Of a DNA stretch of 64,000 bases, positions 19,075-27,748 are shown in pieces. Below the pieces are notes generated by a model that saw nothing but the letters and a program-made list of their open reading frames with translations, was not told the DNA's origin and did no database searches. The translations under genes and the position numbers were made by a program. The stretch is from Caballeronia pedi (GTDB lineage: Bacteria; Pseudomonadota; Gammaproteobacteria; Burkholderiales; Burkholderiaceae). Location of the stretch: assembly GCF_001544915.2 (NCBI RefSeq), contig NZ_FCOE02000004.1, positions 362,907 through 426,906 of the forward strand, in the 5' to 3' direction. Position 1 is the first letter of the stretch. Every line of letters begins with the position of its first letter.

Positions 19075-20090
19075 GGCGTGCTGATGTCCTGTTTCGTGCC
19101 CGAGCTCGCGCGAGGAACGAAATTGACGGCGACGAGCGTGTCGGCCTGGCTCGGCGGGCTCGATTGATCCTCCAGCAGCAACTCGACGCCGCGACGTCCG
19201 AGCGCTTCCTTGTCGACGGTCACGGTCGACAGCGGCGGCGTGCTCTGCGCGGCCGCCGGAATGTCGTCGAAACCGACGAACGCGAGGTCCTCCGGCACGC
19301 GCAGCCCGTGCGCGAGACAGACGCGCATGGCGGCGAGGGCCGCTGCATCGTTATAGGCGAAAACTGCGTCGGGCAGCGGACTGGATTGCGCGCGGGCGTC
19401 GGCGATCAGGCGCTCCATTGCGTCGGCGGCGGCCAGATCGGCGGGCAGGCCAGGCTGCGTCATGATTTCGAGCGTCGGATCGAAGAGCAGGCCCGCGTCG
19501 AAATACGCCTTGCGATAGCCGAGCGCGCGCTGCGCGATGCTGTAATGCGCGAGCGACCCGCCGATGAACGCGATCCGCCGCCGCCCTTGTGCGAACAGAT
19601 GCTGCATCGCGAGCGAGGCGCCTTTCATGTTGTCGATGTTGACGGAGCGAAATCCCGGCGCGCGCAGGTCGATCAGCACGGTCGGGCGCGCGAGCGAATG
19701 CAGATGCGCGAGCAGTTCCGGTTCGACGAAGCCCGCCACCGCGATGGCGTCGGGCGCGTGCAGACGCATCTGCTGCGCGAGGTCCTGCGTCGGCCCGGCG
19801 CTGAGCACCGACGGCACGAGCCGGCGCTCGCGGCACGCTTCTTCGAAGCCATTCAGCACATGCGAAAAAAACGGGCTGAGGGCGAAGTTGTTGTGCTGCC
19901 GATGCAGCAGAAAGGTCACGCGGCGAATGCGCGTGCGCAATTGCGCCGAGTCGTAGCCGAGCTGCTGCGCCACTTCGACGACGCGCACGCGCGTCGCTTC
20001 GGACAAGCCGGGTTGATTCTTGAGCGCGCGCGACACTGTCCCTATCGAGACGCTTGCCGCCCGCGCGACATCGCGAATGGTGGTGGCCAT
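19071..20090 (-). CDS. LacI-family transcriptional regulator
   Basis: A 339-residue repressor. The N-terminal helix-turn-helix and hinge (TIRDVARAASVSIGTVSRAL, from residue 4) is diagnostic. The rest is a periplasmic-binding-protein-like effector domain with VFAYNDAAALAAMR and LAFVGFDDIPAA. It is the first gene of the operon with the isomerase and kinase, so the effector is probably the sugar handled by them. I could not pick out a convincing LacI operator in the 203 bases upstream. Confidence 0.92.
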   Translation of the reverse strand: MATTIRDVARAASVSIGTVSRALKNQPGLSEATRVRVVEVAQQLGYDSAQLRTRIRRVTFLLHRQHNNFALSPFFSHVLNGFEEACRERRLVPSVLSAGPTQDLAQQMRLHAPDAIAVAGFVEPELLAHLHSLARPTVLIDLRAPGFRSVNIDNMKGASLAMQHLFAQGRRRIAFIGGSLAHYSIAQRALGYRKAYFDAGLLFDPTLEIMTQPGLPADLAAADAMERLIADARAQSSPLPDAVFAYNDAAALAAMRVCLAHGLRVPEDLAFVGFDDIPAAAQSTPPLSTVTVDKEALGRRGVELLLEDQSSPPSQADTLVAVNFVPRASSGTKQDISTP

Positions 20091-20293
20091 CGTGGTGTTC
20101 TCTGTCTCCGCCTGGTTCCGGCTGTTTTTCGGGGGACGCGCTGTTTATCGCGCGGACCCGATTCGCTTGTTCAAGGCGATTGTATAGTAAAACATCTCGA
20201 AAACAGTCCCGGAAGGGATAGGAGAAAACCAGTAGAGCCTTGTTGTATATGAGATTCCTTGCGATTTGTTTGTTTAGTAAAGATCGCAAAACA

Positions 20294-20908
20294 TCAGGTT
20301 GAGCTTTCGCGATCGTGGATCGAGCGCTTGTCGGGCGTCCAGACGTCGAGGACCAGATCATCGTCCCAGTAGTGGCCGAGCACCGGCATGCCCATGCGGC
20401 CGCGCAGCTTCGCATGAACTTCGTCGCCGGTCTGGCTCCAGCCGTCGATCGGCCTGCGCCAGTGGCACGCGATCACAGCGCCGTCGCGCGACAAGGACTG
20501 GTGAATGTGCTCGACGATATGCCATAGCTGCGGTTCGTCAAGGTAATAACCGATCTCGCTGATTAGGACGAGATCGAACTTGCCGCCTGGCCAGACATCG
20601 GGCAAGAGCATCTGCTCGACCTTCACGTTCGCGCAGTGTGCGACGCGTTGCCGCGTGAGCGCGACCGCTTCCGCGGCGATGTCCGTCGCGATCAGTTCGT
20701 CGCAGCGCGACGCCAGCAAAGCGGTCAGTTCGCCGTTGCCGCAGCCGGGCTCGAAGGCCCGCGCATAGCGCTCGTGCGGAAGCGCGGCGAGCATGAGTGC
20801 GCGCTTGCGCCGTTCATACCAGCGATGTCTGATTTTCCAGGGATCTTCGCTGCCTCGATACAGATCATCGAAGTACTGCTTAGTATCGTTGTTGATGTTG
20901 TTGTTCAT
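20294..20908 (-). CDS. NodS-like SAM-dependent methyltransferase
   Basis: A 204-residue class I methyltransferase. Motif I is AFEPGCGNGELTALL (51-65), with post-I ELIATDIAAEAV and motif IV DLVLISEIGYYLDE. The N-terminal part (QYFDDLYRGSEDPW, then YERRKRALML) is typical of the NodS/NodS-like group, whose founder N-methylates the sugar of rhizobial Nod factors. It is the last gene of an operon with a PIG-L deacetylase (ATGA overlap) and an acyl-CoA-dehydrogenase-like gene. The substrate here is unknown. Confidence 0.85.
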   Translation of the reverse strand: MNNNINNDTKQYFDDLYRGSEDPWKIRHRWYERRKRALMLAALPHERYARAFEPGCGNGELTALLASRCDELIATDIAAEAVALTRQRVAHCANVKVEQMLLPDVWPGGKFDLVLISEIGYYLDEPQLWHIVEHIHQSLSRDGAVIACHWRRPIDGWSQTGDEVHAKLRGRMGMPVLGHYWDDDLVLDVWTPDKRSIHDRESST

Positions 20909-21696
20909 ATGAGTACGACTTCGAAAGGCCGGGTCAGCCGGGCCAGCACATGCTCGGGCAGCACAGGCGCCTGACCGGTTGCGGTGTCGGGTTCGAGCTG
21001 GCTTCGAAAAGCCTGCACGGCCCGGAGCTTCCGGGCATGCGTGGCGTTGTCCAGCACGATGCGGCGAGCACGGCTCCATGGCACGCGCGTATCGTCCGGC
21101 GACGCCCAGTGCCAGGTCCATAGCGGCACTTCGACGCAAGGCAGATCGAGCGCCTGTGCCGCGGAATGGACGGCGCGCCCGGCGGCCTCATGGTCGGGGT
21201 GCCCATCATAGCGCCAAGTCGTGAAAACGATGTCGCCCGGTTGAAGATAGGCCGATAGCAATCCTGACAAACTGGCCTCGATACGTTCGGGGTCGCCATC
21301 CTGAAGGCCGAGCCTGGCAACCTGTACCTGACGCAGATGCAACCGTTGCAGCGCCGCTCGCGTTTCCTGCGGACGCACGCGTGCAAGGCGCTCCGGCGGC
21401 CATTCGGTCGAATTCGGATGACTCGCGGTGCCGTCCGTGACGGCGATGACCAGCAGGTTTCGGCTTATTTCCGAGAGAAGCGCGAGCAGTCCGCCGGTGC
21501 CGAGCACTTCGTCGTCAGGGTGTGGCGCAACTACGACAGCCCGTCCGCCGAGCGGCACCAGTTCCGACGGCGCGACTTCGGGCAGCGCATTGAGACGCGC
21601 CCATCCCTGCCACGCCGACTCCGGCGTGCCCTTGCCGGAAATGATGCGGTCTATGGCAGTTTCACCGGGCGACCTCTGCGTGATCAGATTTGCCAT
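20905..21696 (-). CDS. PIG-L/LmbE family deacetylase
   Basis: A 263-residue zinc-dependent N-deacetylase of the GlcNAc-deacetylase (LmbE/PIG-L) fold. The metal motif is APHPDDE (58-64) and the third ligand His is in YDGHPDHEAAG. Family members remove acetyl groups from GlcNAc-containing lipids, thiol precursors or antibiotics. It overlaps the acyl-CoA-dehydrogenase-like gene by 13 bases and the methyltransferase by four, so the three are translated as a unit. The substrate is probably an amino-sugar conjugate, by inference from the family. Confidence 0.88.
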   Translation of the reverse strand: MANLITQRSPGETAIDRIISGKGTPESAWQGWARLNALPEVAPSELVPLGGRAVVVAPHPDDEVLGTGGLLALLSEISRNLLVIAVTDGTASHPNSTEWPPERLARVRPQETRAALQRLHLRQVQVARLGLQDGDPERIEASLSGLLSAYLQPGDIVFTTWRYDGHPDHEAAGRAVHSAAQALDLPCVEVPLWTWHWASPDDTRVPWSRARRIVLDNATHARKLRAVQAFRSQLEPDTATGQAPVLPEHVLARLTRPFEVVLI

Positions 21697-22709
21697 GAAG
21701 TCTCTTCCTCCTCTATCACACGCTCGGCGAGCGAACTCTCGTCCCGCTCGGCGTGGCTTTGTCGAATGAATACCGGCAGATCGGCCATGAGTTGAGCGAA
21801 ATGCGCGTCGCGGCACAGCGGGCCTGCGCCCAGCGCGCGGCCGGCGCGCTCGACGACGAGCGCCGCCGCGTGTTCGGCCGCCAGGCGGGCGCGCATCGTG
21901 GCAGCCATGGCGTCGGCGCGCGGCTCGCGGTCGATGAATGCCGCCGTCTCGCGCAACAGCGCGGCCGTGGCGGACAGCATCGTGTCGATGGCGCCGAGAT
22001 GCGCGAGCTTGTACGGTCCTGCCCGATGTCTCGCGTCGCGCGCGACGAACGCCGCGATGCCCGCCGCCGCGCCGAACCAGCACGCGGCGATGCCTGCGCC
22101 GCCCTGCCAGAAGCCCGGCCGTTCGAGATACGCGCGCGGCCCGCCGACACGGCGCGCGGGCACGCGCTCGAAACGCACGTCGACGCTCGCGCTCGCCTTC
22201 ATGCCGACGGCCTGCCAGCCGGCGCCGGTGATCTGCACGCCGTGCTGATTCAGCTCGACGGCGGCGAGCACCGGTTCATCGCGCTCGTTCCAGGCCGTCA
22301 CGAGCGCATGGGTGACCGACGCCGCGCCCGAACACCACGCCTTGGCGCCCTGAAGCAGCAGAGTTTGCGATTCGGGATCGCCCAGCGCCTTCAGCCGCGC
22401 GCCCGGCGGCTCGGCCGCCCACACCGCCCATGCGGTGCCTTCGTCCGCTTGCGCCGCGTCGAGTTCGGCGAGGATCGCGAGCGCGTCCGTGTGACCTTCG
22501 TAGAGCTTGACCAGTGAAAGATCGAACGCGGCTACCGCACCGAGCGCACGCCAGCGCTCCGGCGTGTCGCCATGGCCGGGCAAAGGCAGGCGGTCGAGAC
22601 CGGCGTCGATCAGCGCGCGCAGAGTGCGCCCGGCATCCTCTGCACTGCCGCGTTGAAACGGCGTCTCGCCGAGAAAGGCGCGCAAGGCGTGATGGTCGAC
22701 CTGGTTCAT
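21684..22709 (-). CDS. Acyl-CoA-dehydrogenase-like protein, short form
   Basis: A 341-residue protein with the acyl-CoA dehydrogenase architecture: an N-terminal helical domain, a central beta domain (LLLQGAKAWCSGAASVTHAL, then GWQAVGMKASASVDVRFERVP) and a C-terminal four-helix domain. It is about 40 residues shorter than the usual 380, and I could not assign the catalytic Glu. It may oxidise an acyl chain attached to the product of the deacetylase/methyltransferase pair. The start at 22709 (MNQVDHHAL) is preferred; a longer in-frame start at 22805 has no better ribosome site. Confidence 0.75.
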   Translation of the reverse strand: MNQVDHHALRAFLGETPFQRGSAEDAGRTLRALIDAGLDRLPLPGHGDTPERWRALGAVAAFDLSLVKLYEGHTDALAILAELDAAQADEGTAWAVWAAEPPGARLKALGDPESQTLLLQGAKAWCSGAASVTHALVTAWNERDEPVLAAVELNQHGVQITGAGWQAVGMKASASVDVRFERVPARRVGGPRAYLERPGFWQGGAGIAACWFGAAAGIAAFVARDARHRAGPYKLAHLGAIDTMLSATAALLRETAAFIDREPRADAMAATMRARLAAEHAAALVVERAGRALGAGPLCRDAHFAQLMADLPVFIRQSHAERDESSLAERVIEEEETSWQI

Positions 22710-23020
22710 CTTTGCCGTCTCGATCGATGGGTGACGCGTCTTGTCCACATGCTCGTCCTGAGTCCGTTTCTGGCCGCTGTTGGACAAGAGTGTGGCAAGG
22801 GACATGCCCGGACGCCATTAGGCGCAATGACATAGGCCAAAGCGTCGGACGCGAAGCAACTCACGTTCGATGATCGATGCGAGAGGTCAGGTGATTCGGC
22901 CTATGCCGTTCGGCCGAATCGACGCCGGCGCGCGGCCGGGTTCAAATGACACAAAGGCCGCACGAGGCGGCCTTTTCTGAACACAGCGGAGAACGACGAT
23001 GAAGCAGCAGACGCCGCCAG
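22710..23020. other. Intergenic gap, promoter side of the deacetylase operon
   Basis: A 311-base gap. It contains the terminator hairpin of the upstream transporter gene (22953-22975), and the rest should carry the promoter of the acyl-CoA-dehydrogenase/PIG-L/methyltransferase operon. No distinct promoter boxes or other gene were recognised. Confidence 0.4.
22953..22975 (-). terminator. Hairpin terminator after the SBF-like transporter gene
   Basis: Arms AAAGGCCGC (22953-22961) and GCGGCCTTT (22967-22975) form a 9-bp stem with a five-base loop. It is AT-rich at the base, so it can act on both strands. It lies about 45 bases beyond the stop of the transporter gene. Confidence 0.6.
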
Positions 23021-24040
23021 TCAGCGACGCGCGGGCGCGCCGACACTCTTGCCCTCGCGCGGCGGTTCGGGCGCGGTCTTGCGCGCGCCCCATCGCTGCG
23101 CGAGCACGGCGCACACCATGAGCTGGATCTGATGGAACAGCATGAGCGGCAGCACCACCGCGCCGACCGCGTGCGACGCGAAGATCACCTTCGCCATCGG
23201 AATGCCGGAGGCGAGGCTCTTCTTCGAGCCGCAGAAGATGATCGTGATCTGATCCGCGCGGGAAAAGCCGAGACGCTTGGCCGTAAACGCGGTGATGAAA
23301 AGCGCGGCCGCCAGCAGCAGGATGTTGACTGCGAGCAGCCCGGCGAGCGTCGACAGCGAGATCGAGTGCCAGATGCCTTCGTTCACGGCTTCGCTGAACG
23401 CCACATACACGACGAGCAGGATCGAACCCTGATCGACGAATTTGAGCATCGCGCGATGCTTGTCGATCCATTTGCCGATGGCCGGCCGCAGCAGTTGTCC
23501 GGCGATGAACGGCACGAGCAGTTGCAGCGTGATGTTGCCGACGGTATGCCACGGCGAGCCGGTCGTCGCGCCATGGTTGCTCACCACGATCCCGACCAGC
23601 GCCGGCGTGATGAAGATGCCGAGCAGGCTCGAAGCAGACGCGCTGCATACGGCCGCCGGCACGTTGCCCTTGGCCATCGACGTGAACGCAATCGACGATT
23701 GCACCGTGGACGGCAACGTGCAGAGGAACAGGATGCCGGTGTAGAGCGCGGGCGTGACGAGCGGCGTCAGAACCGGCTTGAGGGCAAGTCCCAGCAGCGG
23801 AAAGAGGGCGAACGTGCTGAGCAGCACGACGAGGTGCAGCCGCCAGTGCGTCGCGCCCGCGACGATCGCCTCGCGGGAAAGCTTTGCGCCGTGAAGGAAA
23901 AACAACAGTCCGATGGCGAAATCGGTGATCCAGTTGAACGCCACCGCGGCGCTGCCGCGGCACGGCAGGAAGCTCGCGATGATGACGGTGCCGACGAGCG
24001 CCAGCGTGAAATTGTCGGGAAGAAGTTTGGGCCGTGCCAT
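23021..24040 (-). CDS. Bile acid:sodium symporter family (SBF-like) transporter
   Basis: A 339-residue inner-membrane protein with about ten hydrophobic segments. The signatures FLHGAKLSREAI, CTLPSTVQSSIAFTSMAKGN and FCGSKKSLASGIPMA fit the SBF-like (YfeH-type) group of the BART superfamily. The polar cluster in the fourth and ninth segments is the sodium and substrate site in relatives. The cargo is unknown. The ATG at 24040 is used; a TTG lies one codon earlier. It is transcribed singly and ended by the hairpin at 22953-22975. Confidence 0.9.
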   Translation of the reverse strand: MARPKLLPDNFTLALVGTVIIASFLPCRGSAAVAFNWITDFAIGLLFFLHGAKLSREAIVAGATHWRLHLVVLLSTFALFPLLGLALKPVLTPLVTPALYTGILFLCTLPSTVQSSIAFTSMAKGNVPAAVCSASASSLLGIFITPALVGIVVSNHGATTGSPWHTVGNITLQLLVPFIAGQLLRPAIGKWIDKHRAMLKFVDQGSILLVVYVAFSEAVNEGIWHSISLSTLAGLLAVNILLLAAALFITAFTAKRLGFSRADQITIIFCGSKKSLASGIPMAKVIFASHAVGAVVLPLMLFHQIQLMVCAVLAQRWGARKTAPEPPREGKSVGAPARR

Positions 24041-24547
24041 CAAAGGATCTCGTACCTGGACATGCCGGGAACCGTACCCGGCCTTCTCAGCGTCAAGTCA
24101 GGAAAAACCATGATTTTCCCCCGTACCCGATTAAATCGTCAAATTCATTTGCCAGATCGATTGATTCACAATGCGCATGAAAACGCCGAGTGCAGAAGGA
24201 ACGAGGCAGCAACATCCGGGCCGCACGACCGTCGAATTGACGGCTTCGACAATCGTCTATCCAGCACGATTTTCGTCACATGATTGGGCATCCGAAACGG
24301 TCGGCCAAAGCGAAAAAACTCTGACGTAACACGGTGTTACAACCATCGAGCAGGCCTAACACTTTTTGGCTCGACTGCCGCCGCAAGCCCCAATAAATTG
24401 TTGGATACACCGGTCGGCGGGTTTTTGCATCACATTGATGCCTTCGCCCGAATGCTCCGACTTTCGGCCGGTCGTCCGCCTGAATCGTCAGCCCCGCGCT
24501 TTCGGTGTCACGGACGCGAATATCGGTCGGACGCAGGCAGTTTGGAC
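24041..24547. other. Long intergenic region with a 15-bp palindrome
   Basis: A 507-base gap between the divergent transporter and small exported-protein genes. Its base composition is lower in GC than the flanking genes. It contains the perfect palindrome at 24326-24340 (listed separately), and TAACAC recurs at about 24357. No protein gene was supported. Confidence 0.45.
24326..24340. promoter_or_regulatory. Perfect palindrome GTAACAC-G-GTGTTAC, candidate operator
   Basis: Seven-base arms around one central base, in a promoter-containing gap. Short perfect palindromes of this type are usual targets of TetR- or GntR-type dimers. Which protein binds is unknown. Confidence 0.45.
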
Positions 24548-24919
24548 ATGGCGCTCATTGGCTTTCGCAAGACTACCCGGCTTTTCGTAACCGCTGCGCT
24601 CGGCGCGCTGACGGTAGCGGGTTCGCTCGCGCTTGCGGGGCCGCGCGCCGAGTGGTTGTCGCCGTCGGCGGTGTTCAGCGATTCGGCCGACAGCAGGCAA
24701 TCCCTGCACTACACGCCGGTCGCCGCGAAAGACGGCCTCACTCCCGTGAGCGCCGAAGTGCGCCCCGGCACGCGCGCTGAACAGGCCACGCCCATGCGCG
24801 GCTCCGGTTCCATCCGCGCGGACATCACGCGGTACAACGAAGAACGCAGCCTGCCGCGCCAGCCCGGACGTCCGGCGGACGACGGCCGCACACCCGCCAA
24901 CGCAAGCTACCGCAACTGA
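24548..24919 (+). CDS. Small exported hypothetical protein
   Basis: A 123-residue protein with a clear N-terminal export signal: basic start MALIGFRKTTRLF, hydrophobic core VTAALGALTVAGSLALAG, then a polar, Pro/Arg-rich mature part (SVFS-like segments, then a tail rich in RPADDGRTPANAS). No cysteine for lipidation is present, so a periplasmic location is likely. No domain was recognised. The frame is open for a further 264 bases upstream, but the signal sequence makes 24548 the sensible start. Confidence 0.6.
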   Translation: MALIGFRKTTRLFVTAALGALTVAGSLALAGPRAEWLSPSAVFSDSADSRQSLHYTPVAAKDGLTPVSAEVRPGTRAEQATPMRGSGSIRADITRYNEERSLPRQPGRPADDGRTPANASYRN

Positions 24920-25404
24920 TACGTCGCCTTCGTCGTTATTGCGCACGAATCAAAAAAGTATCGGCGCGTCTAGTTTCGCTTTCCCGATGACGTAATCACG
25001 CCACAGTTACGCGTCGAATTTCTTCAAGATATTCCGCTCTTTTTTCCGCGCAAGGACAATGCGCCCTGCGCGGATAAATGTCGTTTTCCCAATATTTCGA
25101 ATGGCTTTCGGTGCTCGAAGAGGCGCGTCGATGCTCGCTGTGCGTCGCGTTCGTCATCGAGACGGGCCGCATGAGCGCGTGACGAAGTGCGCATTTCTTA
25201 ATGCGCCAACGGCCTGAAGTATCCGAACCGCTATACCCGCAATAACCAAAAACATTTTTGACCGGAAAAATGGTCCGTAAAGATGGTGCCGCTCCACACG
25301 CGTTGCCACTCTCGCCCACAAAACCGTTAAGCCGGTCAGACGAGGCGAGTGCCACGCCCCTCGCCCGCCAAGCTTTCAATTTTCGACAAAAGACAGGAGA
25401 GTTC
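24920..25404. other. Upstream region of the porin gene
   Basis: A 485-base AT-richer gap preceding the porin. It contains a 7-bp hairpin GCGCATT-TCTT-AATGCGC at 25189-25206 and, just ahead of the porin, AGGAGA as ribosome site. A long leader is common for outer-membrane porin mRNAs and could be a small-RNA target. No additional gene is supported. Confidence 0.4.
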
Positions 25405-26517
25405 ATGAAGTCAACCGTCAACCGTGCGCCGAAGACTACGGTGAGAGCAACGGTCAAGGCCACCGCAGTCGCCGCGGCGATGCTCGGCCTCTTCGCTGCG
25501 GGCGCGGCACACGCGCAGTCGAGCGTTTCGCTGTATGGGCAGGTCGACGAATGGGTCGGCGCTCAGAAGTTTCCGGGCGGCGATCGCGCGTGGAACGTGA
25601 GCGGCGGCGGCATGTCGACGTCTTACTGGGGCTTGAAGGGCGCCGAGGATCTGGGCGGCGGCTACAAGGCCATCTTCACGTTGGAAAGCTTCTTCCGCGC
25701 GCAGAACGGCCAGTACGGGCGCTTCCAGGGCGACACCTTCTTCGCGCGCAACTCGTACGTCGGCATTCAAGGTCCGATCGGCACGTTCACGACGGGCCGC
25801 CTGACGACGCAACTCTTCGTCTCGACGATTCTGTTCAACCCGTTCGTCGACTCGTATGTCTTCTCGCCGATGGTCTATCACGTGTTCCTCGGCGCAGGCA
25901 CGTTCCCGACGTACCGCACGGATCAGGGCGTGATCGGCGATTCGGGCTGGAACAACTCGGTGCAGTACACGTCGCCTGACTTCAACGGTCTGTCGGGCAG
26001 CGTCATGTACAGCTTCGGCAACAACGCCGGCGATGGCCGCTCGAAGAAGTACAGCGCGCAGTTCCTGTACTTCCACGGCCCGTTCGCGGCGACCGGCGTT
26101 TATCAGTACGTGAACTTCAACAACACGCCGGGCGACCTGACCTCGGTGGACGGCTTCGCCACGCCCGGCTACAAGAGCCAGAGCGTCGGGCAACTGGGCG
26201 CGTCGTACGATCTGAAGTACGTCAAGTTCTTCGCGCAGTACATGTACACGAAGAACGACTACGAAGGTCCGGGCACCTTCCACGTCAATACCGGTCAAGG
26301 CGGCGTGACCGTGCCGCTCGGCCCGGGCACGGTGATGGCGTCGTACGCGTACTCGCGCAGCAACGGCGGGCTCGACCAGACGCACAAGAGCTGGGCGCTC
26401 GGCTACGACTATCCGCTGTCCAAGCGCACCGATGTCTACGCGGCTTACCTGAACGACAAGTACACGAACCTGTCGTCGGGCGATACGTTCGGGGTCGGCA
26501 TCCGCGCGAAGTTCTAA
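25405..26517 (+). CDS. Outer-membrane porin, Gram-negative type (OmpC/beta-proteobacterial family)
   Basis: A 370-residue general porin. The signal peptide ends in AGAAHA, before QSSVSLYGQVDEWVG, the usual mature start of Burkholderia porins. Alternating beta strands and aromatic girdles follow, and the last residue is Phe (VGIRAKF), as required for BAM recognition. It forms a trimeric water-filled channel in the outer membrane. AGGAGA five bases before the ATG fixes the start. A strong terminator follows at 26541. Confidence 0.95.
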   Translation: MKSTVNRAPKTTVRATVKATAVAAAMLGLFAAGAAHAQSSVSLYGQVDEWVGAQKFPGGDRAWNVSGGGMSTSYWGLKGAEDLGGGYKAIFTLESFFRAQNGQYGRFQGDTFFARNSYVGIQGPIGTFTTGRLTTQLFVSTILFNPFVDSYVFSPMVYHVFLGAGTFPTYRTDQGVIGDSGWNNSVQYTSPDFNGLSGSVMYSFGNNAGDGRSKKYSAQFLYFHGPFAATGVYQYVNFNNTPGDLTSVDGFATPGYKSQSVGQLGASYDLKYVKFFAQYMYTKNDYEGPGTFHVNTGQGGVTVPLGPGTVMASYAYSRSNGGLDQTHKSWALGYDYPLSKRTDVYAAYLNDKYTNLSSGDTFGVGIRAKF

Positions 26518-26540
26518 AGAAACGCGTTCGCCCAAACAAA

Positions 26541-26570
26541 AACACCGCGCTTCGTGCGCGGTGTTTTTTT
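26541..26570 (+). terminator. Rho-independent terminator of the porin gene
   Basis: A 10-bp stem AACACCGCGC / GCGCGGTGTT with a five-base loop (26541-26565), followed by five T. It separates the porin from the convergent nitronate monooxygenase gene. Confidence 0.9.
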
Positions 26571-26587
26571 GCGGGCGTCGAAAATAA

Positions 26588-27544
26588 TCAGCCGATCGCG
26601 AGGCGCGCCTTCGCGTCGTCGTACTCGCGCTTCAGGCGCTGAACCAGTTCCGCGACGCTCGGCGCGTCCTGCATCAGCCCGACGCCTTGCCCCGCGCCCC
26701 AGATGTCCTTCCACGCCTTCGCCTTGCCTTCGGCGAAGTTCATCGCGGTCTTGTCGGACGCGGGCAACGCGTCCGGATCGAGTCCCGCATTGACGATGCT
26801 CTCGCGGATGTAATTGCCGTGCACGCCGGTGAAGAGATTCGTGTAGACGATGTCGGCGGCCGTGGCATCGACGATCGCGCGCTTGTAGTTCTCCGGCGCG
26901 TGCGCTTCTTTCGTCGCGATGAAGCGCGTGCCCATATAGGCGAGGTCCGCGCCCATCGCCTGCGCGGCGAGAATCGAGCCGCCGTTGGCGATCGCGCCCG
27001 ACAGCACGATCGGACCATCGAACATGCGCCGCACTTCGCCGACGAGCGCGAACGGCGAGGTCGTGCCCGCATGTCCGCCCGCGCCCGCCGCGACGAGAAT
27101 CAGGCCGTCCACGCCCGCTTCGAGCGCCTTCTGCGCGTGCCGCAGATTGATGACGTCATGCAGCACGATGCCGCCGTACGAATGCACCGCGTCGATCATC
27201 TCCCTGACCGGCGCGCGCAGGCTCGTGATGAAGATCGGCACCTTGTGCTCGACGCACACGCGCACGTCCTGTTCGAGCCGCGAATTGGATTGATGGACGA
27301 TCTGATTGACCGCGATCGGTCCGATCACTGCGTCGGGATTCGCCGCCTTGTGTTCGGCAAGCTCGCTTTGTATCTGGGTGAGCCATTCGTCGAGCATCCC
27401 GGCGGGGCGCGCGTTGAGCGCCGGAAACGAGCCGACGATGCCCGCCTTGCATTGCGCAAGCACGAGTTCCGGATAACTGACGATGAACATCGGCGAGCCG
27501 ACGACGGGCAACGTGAGGTGCTGCAGGATGGCGGGCAGGGCCAT
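26588..27544 (-). CDS. Nitronate monooxygenase / 2-nitropropane dioxygenase
   Basis: A 318-residue FMN-dependent TIM-barrel enzyme. It has PVVGSPMFIVSYPELV near the start, VAAGAGGHAGTTSPF with the likely catalytic His, and the phosphate-binding end GADLAYMGTRFIATKEA. Family members oxidise alkyl nitronates (propionate 3-nitronate and others) to carbonyl compounds and nitrite. The start at 27544 has AGGAG at a proper distance. Its promoter region carries a TATAAT box next to a perfect palindrome, so it is likely repressed. Confidence 0.92.
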   Translation of the reverse strand: MALPAILQHLTLPVVGSPMFIVSYPELVLAQCKAGIVGSFPALNARPAGMLDEWLTQIQSELAEHKAANPDAVIGPIAVNQIVHQSNSRLEQDVRVCVEHKVPIFITSLRAPVREMIDAVHSYGGIVLHDVINLRHAQKALEAGVDGLILVAAGAGGHAGTTSPFALVGEVRRMFDGPIVLSGAIANGGSILAAQAMGADLAYMGTRFIATKEAHAPENYKRAIVDATAADIVYTNLFTGVHGNYIRESIVNAGLDPDALPASDKTAMNFAEGKAKAWKDIWGAGQGVGLMQDAPSVAELVQRLKREYDDAKARLAIG

Positions 27545-27604
27545 GGCACGAATCTCCTGAATGTGTGCGGGCAGCATTGAAAGCATTCTACGAACTGCCG
27601 ACAG

Positions 27605-27624
27605 CGAACGATCGTTCGATTATA
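27605..27624 (-). promoter_or_regulatory. TATAAT box adjoining a 14-bp palindromic operator
   Basis: CGAACGATCGTTCG (27605-27618) is a perfect palindrome. Directly beside it, on the minus strand, is TATAAT (27619-27624), oriented toward the nitronate monooxygenase gene. The palindrome would cover the transcription start, a typical repression arrangement for a TetR-type dimer. No -35 box is convincing. Confidence 0.6.
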
Positions 27625-27748
27625 AGCAGCGCGTTGTTTTTGAGATATCCGCCATTTCCCGAGGAAGTCTTCGGTTTTCGCGTTTGCGGGCGAGCGATCG
27701 CGCGAGCGCGCCTACAATGATCCGCAACGCCACGAACAAGAAAACACC

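Noticed and set aside
24996..25463. A minus-strand frame of 155 codons upstream of and into the porin gene
   Set aside because: It overlaps the porin start on the other strand and its product has no recognisable features; the region is a leader.
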